A stretch of 37,201 nucleotides of DNA from an uncultured Victivallales bacterium (GTDB lineage Bacteria > Verrucomicrobiota > Lentisphaeria > Oligosphaerales > JAFGRS01). The position numbers were made by a program, and so were the translations under genes. Position 1 is the stretch's first letter; every line of letters starts with the position of its first letter. Under the pieces are notes generated by a model. It did not search any database. It had not been told where the DNA came from and saw nothing but the letters and a program-made list of their open reading frames with translations. Of the stretch, positions 9,190 to 15,784 are shown piece by piece. Location of the stretch: contig CAILUI010000368.1 of NCBI GenBank assembly GCA_903837355.1, positions 1-37,201 on the forward strand, read 5' to 3'.

Positions 9190-9852
9190 ATGCAGACCAA
9201 ACCGGCCAGTTCTCGTGGCGTGGCGCCGCGCTCCCGAACCAAGGGCTGCCTGCTGGCGGCCGGGGCCACGGCGCTTGGCCTCCTGCTGATTGGGGGCATC
9301 GTTGCCGGCGTGCTCTTCTGGAAGGCCCGCAAGCTGCGTGACGAGTTTTCGGATACCCAGCTCAAGGCGGTGCCTATTGCCGAGGCCAACGCGGAGACGG
9401 CCAGGCGGCTGAGCCGGACGTTCGAACAACTGCAGCGCGCGGTCAAAGAGGGCCGTACCGAGCAGTTCAGCTTCACCGATCTGCAACTCAACCAGATCGT
9501 CGCCACTGTCCCCGCGGTCAGCGAGGCGCGCGGTCGGGCGCAGTTCGCCATCGTCGGAGACCATCTCCAGGTGGCGGCCGGTATCCCTCTGGGGGAGATT
9601 CCGGGGTTCCAAGGCCGTTACCTCAACGGCGAGTTCACCTTGGACATCCGCCTCGAGAACGGTGCTCTCACCCTCCGGGTGCTGGAGGCGACGGTGCGGG
9701 GGCAGCCGCTGCCAGCGTTGATCATGGAGCGCCTGCGCCAGCGCGATTTGGCCGATCTCGCCATGCAGAATCCCGAGTTCCGCCAGCAGATCAGTGCCCT
9801 GAAGGCTCTGCGCATCGAGGGCGGCAAACTCGTCGTTGAGACGGGTCGCTGA
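9190..9852 (+). CDS. Single-pass membrane protein of unknown function
   Basis: This 220-residue protein has a basic N terminus, one transmembrane segment at about residues 22-43 (ATALGLLLIGGIVAGVLFW), and a C-terminal extracytoplasmic domain. That domain contains the pattern FSFTDLQLNQIVA, then GRYLNGEFTLDIRLENGALTLRV, recalling lipid-binding-like proteins such as DUF2140/YpmS, but the resemblance is too weak for a name. ATG 9190 was chosen because AGGAAGGGG lies just upstream and the hydrophobic segment follows directly; the longer open frame from 8914 has no homology. The next gene begins 24 bases downstream with its own GGAGGG, so the pair is probably co-transcribed. Confidence 0.75.
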   Translation: MQTKPASSRGVAPRSRTKGCLLAAGATALGLLLIGGIVAGVLFWKARKLRDEFSDTQLKAVPIAEANAETARRLSRTFEQLQRAVKEGRTEQFSFTDLQLNQIVATVPAVSEARGRAQFAIVGDHLQVAAGIPLGEIPGFQGRYLNGEFTLDIRLENGALTLRVLEATVRGQPLPALIMERLRQRDLADLAMQNPEFRQQISALKALRIEGGKLVVETGR

Positions 9853-9876
9853 CCTTTAACGGCCGGAGGGCATCGC

Positions 9877-11172
9877 ATGATCTCATCCCGCATCGCCGTG
9901 GCTCTGCTGGTTGGCCTGACCCTGGCCGGGGCACCGTCGGCGCGCACCGCCGAAGTCGCCAAGGGTTTCCCGGCCGCCATCCACGAGCGCGCGGACAGCG
10001 CCTACTGGACGACGCGCACCACGCTGCCGCCGCTGACGCGCAAGCTGCTGGTGGAGAGTATCGAGGCGGCCCGTGTATACTTCCTCAACCAGCAGCTTCC
10101 CGAGGGCCATTTCATCTATGGCCTGAACGTGGTCGACAGTACGACCGCCAAAGACGACAACCAGGTCCGCCAGGCCGGGGCGCTGTGGGGCCTCAGTTCG
10201 CTGGGCCGTGATCGCCACACCCAGGCCACGCGCCACGGCGTGGTCTGCGGCCTGGACTTCTACTTCCGCAACAGCCGGCCCCTGCAGCTCGGCCGTATCG
10301 CGCCTGTGTATCCGGGCGCTGACGAGGTCAGCACCGGCATGGTTGCCCTGCTCTCCCTGGCCATCGTCGAGCTCTGCCGGGGCCAGGATGACTACCTGAC
10401 CGCGACCGGGCGCGGTCTCTACGAGACGTGGCTTGGTACCTACGTGCAGTACCTGCAGCACATGGAGTTGGACAACGGGGGCTGGGGCGACCGCTACCTC
10501 ATCACCCTGAACGAACGCAGCCCCGAATCCAGTCCCTACTTCGACGGTGAGACCTTGCTGCTGTACTGCAAAGCCGCGCGTTACCTGGGCCGCAGCGAGC
10601 TGATACCACGCATTGAGTACGGCGCACCGCTGCTGGCCGAGCGCTATACGGTGGCCGCCTGGCAAACCGATCCGACCTCGGACGAAACCAAGGGCTTCTG
10701 CCAGTGGGGATGCATGGCCTTCGCGGAGTACGTCGAGGCCGGCTGGCAGAAGGCGGACATCGTGGGCGATGCGGCCCTGAGCCTGGCCTGGTGGCTGATC
10801 TACCGCCACGAGATCGAGTCGCGCCGCGGCAATACCGGCTATGCGGTGGAGGGGCTGCTGGGAGCCTATCGCGTGGCCCGGCAGCGCGGTGACGCGGCGT
10901 CGATGCAGATCCTGCGCGGCGTCTGCGAACGCCTGCTGACTCGGCTGATCAGTTGGCAGGTCGGCGGCCCGCTGCAGGACCGGAACCACTTTCTCTCCAC
11001 CCAGCAGATCGACCCGAAGGCGACCGGCGGCATCATGAATGGGGAGGATTCCGGCTACGTCCGGATCGACGTCGTACAGCACCAGGTTCATGCCATGCTG
11101 ATGGCTCTGGAACTGCTCTTTCCCGAGTCCCCGGGCCCGGCGCCGACGCAACCCACCCCGAAGGCGCCCTGA
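9877..11172 (+). CDS. Secreted alpha/alpha-toroid-like protein, function unknown
   Basis: This 431-residue protein begins with a signal peptide (IAVALLVGLTLAGAPSARTA) and continues as a helical protein with repeated hairpins. Motifs such as EGHFIYG, DDNQVRQAGALWGLSSL, NGGWGDRY, FDGETLLLYCKAARYL and VRIDVVQHQVHAMLMALEL suggest an (alpha/alpha) barrel of the six-hairpin glycosidase or terpenoid-cyclase-like kind. I cannot assign a substrate or catalytic residues. GGAGGG six bases before the ATG supports the start. A Pro/Thr-rich tail ends the protein. The preceding membrane protein gene is close enough to be in the same operon, and the convergent MazF gene ends 52 bases downstream. Confidence 0.75.
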   Translation: MISSRIAVALLVGLTLAGAPSARTAEVAKGFPAAIHERADSAYWTTRTTLPPLTRKLLVESIEAARVYFLNQQLPEGHFIYGLNVVDSTTAKDDNQVRQAGALWGLSSLGRDRHTQATRHGVVCGLDFYFRNSRPLQLGRIAPVYPGADEVSTGMVALLSLAIVELCRGQDDYLTATGRGLYETWLGTYVQYLQHMELDNGGWGDRYLITLNERSPESSPYFDGETLLLYCKAARYLGRSELIPRIEYGAPLLAERYTVAAWQTDPTSDETKGFCQWGCMAFAEYVEAGWQKADIVGDAALSLAWWLIYRHEIESRRGNTGYAVEGLLGAYRVARQRGDAASMQILRGVCERLLTRLISWQVGGPLQDRNHFLSTQQIDPKATGGIMNGEDSGYVRIDVVQHQVHAMLMALELLFPESPGPAPTQPTPKAP

Positions 11173-11224
11173 AGCGCCGGGCCAAACACCGCCACGAACG
11201 CCCGTGCTCTCTGGCCGCGGCGCG

Positions 11225-11587
11225 TCAGGGCCGGTAGCCAGCAGCGCTTTGTTCGCCGATGATTTCGTTGAGCCCTTCCACAATCTGGCTCATCTCATCG
11301 TCGGACACACGGCCCATCTGCTTGCCCAGGCGCTCAACCGAGAGGGTGCGAATCTGGCTGATCTTCACCCAGGTGGGCTTGGGAAGGCCTGCGCTGGTGA
11401 GTTCCAGGGTCAGAGGAAAGCCAGCTCTCTGCGGCTGGCTGGTCAGCGCCAGCGCAATCACGGTACCAGACCGGTCGTTGAATACCTCCGGGCTAAGGAC
11501 AAGAACCGGCCGGAGGCCTGCCTGTTCATGCCCCTTGACGGGGTTCAGGTCAGCCCAGAGGATGTCGCCCCTCAGTACTCGGGCCAT
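11225..11587 (-). CDS. MazF-family endoribonuclease toxin
   Basis: This 120-residue protein has MazF/PemK family signatures: RGDILWADLNP near the N terminus (6-16), G-x-E-Q-x-G-x-RPVLVLS (19-32), and TVIALALTSQ (42-51). Members cleave single-stranded RNA at short recognition sequences and are held inactive by a partner antitoxin. ATG 11587 is preceded by GGGGAGG at seven bases; a longer open frame upstream adds 23 residues that overlap the antitoxin and have no family match. The start lies inside the antitoxin gene, giving a 16-base overlap, the usual antitoxin-first arrangement. The family name is secure; the RNA target sequence is not. Confidence 0.92.
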   Translation of the reverse strand: MARVLRGDILWADLNPVKGHEQAGLRPVLVLSPEVFNDRSGTVIALALTSQPQRAGFPLTLELTSAGLPKPTWVKISQIRTLSVERLGKQMGRVSDDEMSQIVEGLNEIIGEQSAAGYRP

Positions 11588-11814
11588 GAGGCGACCTCCC
11601 CGGAGATGCCCTCCTCGGCCAGCGCTTGCTCGTCCTTGGGATCCAGTTTGGCGCATTCCCTGGCAAGTCGGTTCGCGGCGAGCCGCCGCACCTTCTCTCC
11701 GACCGCCTCCTGAATGGCGCGACTACGGTTGGGGAAGACGTGTCGGCGCACAAGCCGGTCCACCTCGCTGAGAAGGCCCTCGTCGATGGTGATTGCGATC
11801 TTCGCGACAGCCAT
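11572..11814 (-). CDS. Ribbon-helix-helix antitoxin paired with MazF
   Basis: This 80-residue protein has a CopG/MazE-like ribbon-helix-helix N terminus: beta strand KIAITID (5-11), helix GLLSEVDRLVRR, turn with NRS, and second helix RAIQEAVGEKV. The charged C-terminal part (about 45-80) would wrap the toxin. ATG 11814 has AAAGGAG six bases upstream, a strong ribosome site consistent with the antitoxin being made in excess; the frame is open 13 codons further but without such a site. The gene precedes and overlaps the toxin gene. As in other such pairs it probably represses its own promoter, for which an inverted repeat is present just upstream. Confidence 0.9.
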   Translation of the reverse strand: MAVAKIAITIDEGLLSEVDRLVRRHVFPNRSRAIQEAVGEKVRRLAANRLARECAKLDPKDEQALAEEGISGEVASWPEY

Positions 11815-11836
11815 ACGGATCTCCTTTGAAACCGCA

Positions 11837-11855
11837 GTATGACTATACATCATAC
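11837..11855. promoter_or_regulatory. Candidate operator/promoter of the toxin-antitoxin pair
   Basis: GTATGA (11837-11842) and TCATAC (11850-11855) form a perfect 6-bp inverted repeat around seven bases in an A+T-rich patch, 23 bases upstream of the antitoxin ATG. Read on the - strand the patch contains TATGAT and TATAGT, either of which could serve as a -10. Ribbon-helix-helix dimers usually bind short palindromes like this, so autoregulation is likely; this is inference. Confidence 0.55.
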
Positions 11856-12273
11856 CCGCCGCAAAGCCAACCGTCCCAATCTCTGCAGGGCGATCTCAGC
11901 GTGCATGACTCTGAGTCGCCAGCCGGCGGCTTCATGCTGGTTCCAGTCTCTGCGATCGGGTCTCTCGTCTTCCCGTGCGAACGCTACCGCTCTGCCGCCG
12001 CCTGCTCGGGGGCGGCAGCAGCCGGATATGGGCCGCCAACCGCGAAACTCGGGCAGGCAAGGCCCGGGGCACCGCCCCAGCCCGTCTGGCGGCACTGTAC
12101 CACGCCTGCGCGGGTATGGCCAGCGCCTGCCGGAGTGGGTTGCCGGTGCGTTGCTCCCGGGCGCGCTGGCGCGCCGTGGCCGGTGGGGCATGTTAGGGCC
12201 AGGCCGGAGCGACTGTTGCGGTCCGCCGCGGCGCGGCCGCCGATTCCGTCCGGCCGGAGGTCAGAGGAGCGCC
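11856..12273. other. Divergent intergenic region before the UroD-family gene
   Basis: About 420 bases lie between the toxin-antitoxin promoter and the UroD-family gene. A + strand frame is open through it in phase with the downstream gene, but the residues encoded are Arg/Pro/Gly-rich with no similarity, as expected of GC-rich non-coding DNA. I saw no RNA gene. AGAGGAG at 12263-12269 is the ribosome site of the next gene. Confidence 0.4.
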
Positions 12274-13257
12274 ATGATGGCAGTACAGCCCACAGAGATC
12301 CCCAAGACTCCCCGTGAACGCTTCATCGCGGCGCTGGAGCGGCGCCCGTTGCGGGGCCGAGTTCCCCACTTCGAGTTGGTTTTCTATCTGACCATGGAGG
12401 CCTTTGGCCGGGTCCACCCGGCGCACCGCAGTTACTACCAGTGGCAGCAGATGAAGGAGTCCGAGCGGCGCCGCCACCGGCAGGACATGGCGGATGTGTA
12501 TGTGCTGACGGCCGAGCGCTATGAGCACAGCGCCATCTTCCTGCACCCCAACCCGGGCAGCGAGGAGGAGATCTTCCGCCTGATTGACGCCGTGCGCGAG
12601 CGTTCGGGCGACCGCTATTTCCTGATGCTGCACGGCGATGCCACCTTCGGCATTCCCGATGGTCACGGCATGCTGGATTTTTCCTGTCGGCTGGTGGACG
12701 AGCCGGACAAGGTCAAGCAGGAAGCCGCGAACATGGTTGAGCACAGTCTGGGGTGGGCTGAGCGCCTGCGGCAGCATGGCGGCCTGGACGGCTTCGCGCT
12801 GTGCTCGGACTACTGCCTGAACGTCGGACCGTTCCTCAGTCCGGAGCAGTTCCGCGAGTTCGTCACCCCCTACCTGACCCGGCTGATCGCCGCGTACCGC
12901 GCCATGGGCTTCTACACGATCAAGCACACGGACGGCAACATCATGCCCATCCTGGATCAGCTCGTCGAGTCCGGACCGCATGCGCTCCACTCGCTCGACC
13001 CGCAGGGCGGCGTGGACTTGGCCGAGGTCAAGCGGCGTTTCGGGGATCGGGTCTGTCTGATCGGCAACGTCAACTGCGGACTGATGGATACCGGTACCGA
13101 CGAGGAGGTGCGGGAGTCGGCGCGCTACGCGCTGCGCCACGGGATGCCCGGGGGCGGGTACATCTTTTCCACCAGCAACTGCGTCTACACGGGCATGGCC
13201 CTGGAGCGCTACGACTCGATTCTCGAGGTCTGGCGGCGGGAAGGCAACTACGCCTGA
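12274..13257 (+). CDS. Uroporphyrinogen decarboxylase (URO-D) family protein, probably not HemE
   Basis: This 327-residue protein fits the URO-D/CMUAM fold: TPRERFIAALERR at the N terminus, GFALCSDYCLNVGPFLSPEQFREFVTPYL in the middle, then IKHTDGNIMPILDQLVESG, LHSLDPQGGVDLAEVKRRFGDRVCLIGNVNC and a C-terminal GGGYIFSTSNCV. The N-terminal RQAGRY substrate motif of true HemE is absent. The pattern is that of the many URO-D-like proteins of anaerobes and PVC bacteria, some of which are corrinoid-dependent methyltransferases, so a methyltransferase or decarboxylase role is possible but not shown. Two adjacent ATG codons (12274, 12277) follow AGAGGAG; the second has better spacing. The gene faces the pseudopilin gene, with six bases between the two stops. 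Confidence 0.85.
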   Translation: MMAVQPTEIPKTPRERFIAALERRPLRGRVPHFELVFYLTMEAFGRVHPAHRSYYQWQQMKESERRRHRQDMADVYVLTAERYEHSAIFLHPNPGSEEEIFRLIDAVRERSGDRYFLMLHGDATFGIPDGHGMLDFSCRLVDEPDKVKQEAANMVEHSLGWAERLRQHGGLDGFALCSDYCLNVGPFLSPEQFREFVTPYLTRLIAAYRAMGFYTIKHTDGNIMPILDQLVESGPHALHSLDPQGGVDLAEVKRRFGDRVCLIGNVNCGLMDTGTDEEVRESARYALRHGMPGGGYIFSTSNCVYTGMALERYDSILEVWRREGNYA

Positions 13258-13263
13258 ACGCGC

Positions 13264-13914
13264 TCAGAAATTCGTGCGCGGCGGCACCACGTCGCAGATG
13301 AAGAGGACGTAGGCGTCGTCCCAGCGTTGCCAGTCGACGTGGCCGTCACACCAGCCGTAGGAACTGCCCTTGTTGTGGCGGTTCACCACATGGTCGCGCG
13401 GGCTGCAGTCGATATCGAAAAAGCCGTCATTGGTCGTTTCCGAGGTGCCGCTCCCTTCCTCGATCAGCAAGGGGGTGTCGGACGGGGACGGGATCTCGGC
13501 GAGGGCGGCCGCGCGCGTGTCCGAGTTGGCCCCGTAGCTGCTGGTGCTCTTGGTCTTGTCGTTGCCGCAACGGAAGAGTTCCCGGTTGCTGACGTAGCCA
13601 TAGATCACGCCGCGGGTGACGTCGAAGTTGCCTGCCTGCGGCACGGGGAACGCATCGTAGTAGACCCAGCCGCCCTCCTGGCCGGCGCCGGCGCCGCCGT
13701 TGGTGTAGTAGGGGAGTCGTTCCTCGTTCTCCTGCGTATACATCATGAAGGCCTGGCAGAGCTGCCGGAGGTGGCTGACGCAGGTGGTCTGTTGCGCCTT
13801 CTCCCGGGCTTTGGCCAAGGCGGGCAGCAGCAGCCCCGCCAGGATGGCAATGATGGCGATCACCACCAGGAGCTCGATCAGCGTGAAGCGCGGGAGAGGT
13901 GTCCTGGCTTTCAT
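13264..13914 (-). CDS. Pseudopilin at the end of the pilus-like operon
   Basis: This 216-residue prepilin-like protein has a basic leader (MKARTPLPR), FTLIELLVVIAIIAILA and a hydrophobic helix, then AKAREKAQ, a soluble domain with YTQENEERLP, and a C-terminal YGWCDGHVDWQRW carrying the DGHV motif typical of planctomycete/lentisphaera pseudopilins. The residue before the cleavage site is Arg rather than Gly. ATG 13914 has AGGAGG about ten bases upstream; an ATG seven codons earlier lacks one. It lies 44 bases downstream of the PilP/GspC-like gene and ends the operon, so it is the best candidate for the filament or pseudopilus subunit assembled by the neighbouring PilM-PilN, PilO-like and PilP-like proteins. 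Confidence 0.9.
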   Translation of the reverse strand: MKARTPLPRFTLIELLVVIAIIAILAGLLLPALAKAREKAQQTTCVSHLRQLCQAFMMYTQENEERLPYYTNGGAGAGQEGGWVYYDAFPVPQAGNFDVTRGVIYGYVSNRELFRCGNDKTKSTSSYGANSDTRAAALAEIPSPSDTPLLIEEGSGTSETTNDGFFDIDCSPRDHVVNRHNKGSSYGWCDGHVDWQRWDDAYVLFICDVVPPRTNF

Positions 13915-13958
13915 GGTCCGTCGTCCTCCTTGCATGCGCTCGCCGCTGGTGCCGGCGG

Positions 13959-14621
13959 TTAGGGCAGCGCCCCCAGGTCCACGGTGACGCGGCGCGCCCC
14001 GCCGAAGTCGACCGTCTGCCGGCGTCCGGCGGCGTCCAGCAGGGTCAAGGCCCGGTCGGTGAAGCTGTGGATCCGCAGGCCGCAGACCTGGTCACCCGCG
14101 CTGACACTGCGGGCGAGCGCGGTGGCTCCCGGTCGGGCCGGATCCCGCACTTCGATGAGCGCCACGGGCCGGCCCGAGCGGTTGGTGGTGCTGAAGACGT
14201 AGGTCACCTCTGCCGCTCCCAGGCGCGGCGCCGGCACGGCCGGGAGCGCGGCCGGCACGGGCGCTGGCGCCGGTGCCGGTGCCGGCACGGCGACCGGGAC
14301 CGGCTTGGCCTCTGGCGGCGCGGCTTTGGGCGGTTCCGCGGGCCGGGGCGGCCGCGGCGGCCGTACGGCGGCGGGCTCGATGGCGCTGGAGAGGAAGGGG
14401 TTTCGAGCCGGCGCCGAGCCCGGATCCGCGTCCTGCAGGAAGGCGAACGCACCCGGGCCCAGCACCGAGGGCGACTCCGCGATGCGACCCGATCCGGAGG
14501 GGGTGTCGGCAGTGCGGTCGCGCAGCGCCCAGTCGGCCAGAAAGAGCAGCAGCAGAAGCGCGGCCACCGCGCTCGTGACCTGCTCCCACTCCCGCCGCAG
14601 GTATCGTGATACACTCAGCAT
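13959..14621 (-). CDS. PilP/GspC-like inner-membrane protein
   Basis: This 220-residue protein has a short cytoplasmic N terminus, one membrane segment (about 15-33, rich in Leu), a stretch with ARNPF (near 72-76), a Pro/Ala-rich linker (about 85-135) and a small C-terminal beta domain (VTYVFSTTNRSGRP ... LTLLDAAGRRQTVDFGG). The layout and position after a PilO-like gene match PilP or the GspC homology-region proteins that link the inner-membrane complex to the secretin. The sequence itself is too divergent to decide between them. GGAAGGG five bases before the ATG is its ribosome site. A structured repeat separates it from the PilO-like gene. Confidence 0.6.
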   Translation of the reverse strand: MLSVSRYLRREWEQVTSAVAALLLLLFLADWALRDRTADTPSGSGRIAESPSVLGPGAFAFLQDADPGSAPARNPFLSSAIEPAAVRPPRPPRPAEPPKAAPPEAKPVPVAVPAPAPAPAPVPAALPAVPAPRLGAAEVTYVFSTTNRSGRPVALIEVRDPARPGATALARSVSAGDQVCGLRIHSFTDRALTLLDAAGRRQTVDFGGARRVTVDLGALP

Positions 14622-14640
14622 GGCTGCCCTTCCGGGATCG

Positions 14641-14730
14641 CAGGCGTCCCAGAGGACGCCAAGGCGGCTAGGTACTCAGGCTGTAGGCTGTTAGGTCTTG
14701 CCTCGGGACACCCTGCGTTTCCGGATTCGG
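14641..14730 (+). repeat. 90-bp intergenic repeat, copy 1
   Basis: This segment matches the reverse complement of 29942-30031 over its whole length without gaps. By hand I count 58 of 61 identical bases in 14641-14701, a divergent 13-base spacer, and 15 of 16 in 14715-14730. It starts with a 7-bp hairpin (GGCGTCC, CAGA, GGACGCC at 14643-14660) conserved in both copies, followed by the core AGGCTGTAGGCTGTTAGGT. It lies between two genes of the pilus-like operon. It could be a REP-type or miniature mobile element. Confidence 0.8.
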
Positions 14731-14762
14731 CTCCGGTGTTCTAACCTAATAACCTACAGCCT
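14678..14762. repeat. Imperfect inverted repeat extending repeat copy 1
   Basis: The repeat core at 14678-14696 is followed about 46 bases later by an inverted, imperfect version at 14743-14762 (AACCTAATAACCTACAGCCT). The two could pair as a long hairpin with a large loop. Here the intergenic DNA therefore seems to hold one full repeat and part of a second in opposite orientation. The distant copy lacks the second arm. Confidence 0.65.
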
Positions 14763-14830
14763 AAACCGCTACAGTCTCTGGGTTTTCCGTGGGACGGGTG
14801 TGTTCGGGGATCACGCACCCAGCACCGACG

Positions 14831-15784
14831 TCAACCACCCTCGGCGGCATCGCTCTTCTCTGGCGCCGGCGCCCGCGCCGCCGCCGGCGCTCGCGCCGGT
14901 GGCGCAAAGCCGCCAGGGAAGGCGAAGAAACCGCGGCAGGTGATATCGAGTACGACCCGCCCGAGGCCGCCGTTCTCGGGCGTGCGGGTACGTTGCAGGC
15001 GGGGGTCCTCGGCATACACCTCGACGTTCTCCGGCGGCAGGAAGTTTCCCGTGGCGGTGAGCGCCAGCACGAAGCTGCGCGCGTCAGCGATCTGGCCCCC
15101 CACATGCACTCGCACCGGTACGGCCAGCAGGTAAGGAAGTGGGCTCGCCGCCTCGAGGTAGTAGGCCACCAGCGGTTGCATCGTGATGCGCGCCGCCGGG
15201 CGGTCGCCGGCAGCGGTGCGGACGTTGACCTTGGGGTCGGTCAGCACCTGCAGATGGTTCTCCAGTACCAGGTCGACCAGGCGCTCCAGTGTCCACACCT
15301 GCAGCAGGAGCTGGTAGGTGTAGGGAAAAGAGCTGTCCTCGGCCAGGTGGAGGACCTCTGGAGCCACCAGGATGCCGTCGTCTGCCAGGCGGCGCTGGAG
15401 GCCAGTGAAGGCTTCGCGGAAGTCGATGTTGGAGGCGTTACGGACAAAGCCGTCGGCGTTCTGGAAGTCCTTCTGGACGCGGTCGCGGAACATCGCCGTG
15501 GCGTGCTGCTGCACCTGCTCGGCGCGCCGCTTCAAGCCCGGTTCCGTGGCGCCGCTGCCCTCGAGCACGCGGGTGCGGCTGTCCAGGAGCTGCTGCAGTT
15601 TCCCCTGATCCAGCGGCCAGCCCCGCCGCTGCAGGGAGGTGCGCTTCTCGTCGAGTCTCTGCAGGGCCTCGCGTCGTTGCTGACGCAGTGGCCGCACGAC
15701 CAGCAGCCAGGCGAGGGCCGCCAGGGCCACAGCGACCAGCATGATCACGGCCAGCAGGCGGTGTCTGGGCAGCATTCGGTTCAT
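14831..15784 (-). CDS. PilO / Amuc_1100-like pilus alignment protein
   Basis: This 317-residue protein has a short N terminus, one membrane helix (about 10-30), a coiled-coil stretch (RQQRREALQRLDEKRTSLQRR) and a periplasmic domain with two alpha/beta halves, ending in a Pro/Ala-rich tail. This is the layout of PilO and GspM, which pair with PilN/GspL in the inner-membrane platform of type IV pili and type II secretion. The length and Ala/Pro tail also resemble Amuc_1100 of Akkermansia, a PilO-like protein from a PVC pilus-like cluster. Its ATG overlaps the stop of the PilM-PilN gene (ATGA), so the two are translationally coupled. The similarity is structural and contextual more than motif-based. 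Confidence 0.72.
   Translation of the reverse strand: MNRMLPRHRLLAVIMLVAVALAALAWLLVVRPLRQQRREALQRLDEKRTSLQRRGWPLDQGKLQQLLDSRTRVLEGSGATEPGLKRRAEQVQQHATAMFRDRVQKDFQNADGFVRNASNIDFREAFTGLQRRLADDGILVAPEVLHLAEDSSFPYTYQLLLQVWTLERLVDLVLENHLQVLTDPKVNVRTAAGDRPAARITMQPLVAYYLEAASPLPYLLAVPVRVHVGGQIADARSFVLALTATGNFLPPENVEVYAEDPRLQRTRTPENGGLGRVVLDITCRGFFAFPGGFAPPARAPAAARAPAPEKSDAAEGG

Noticed and set aside
14305..14830. Possible small genes in the gap around the repeat
   Set aside because: The short frames here read only the repeat or the antisense of the PilP-like gene and have no ribosome site.
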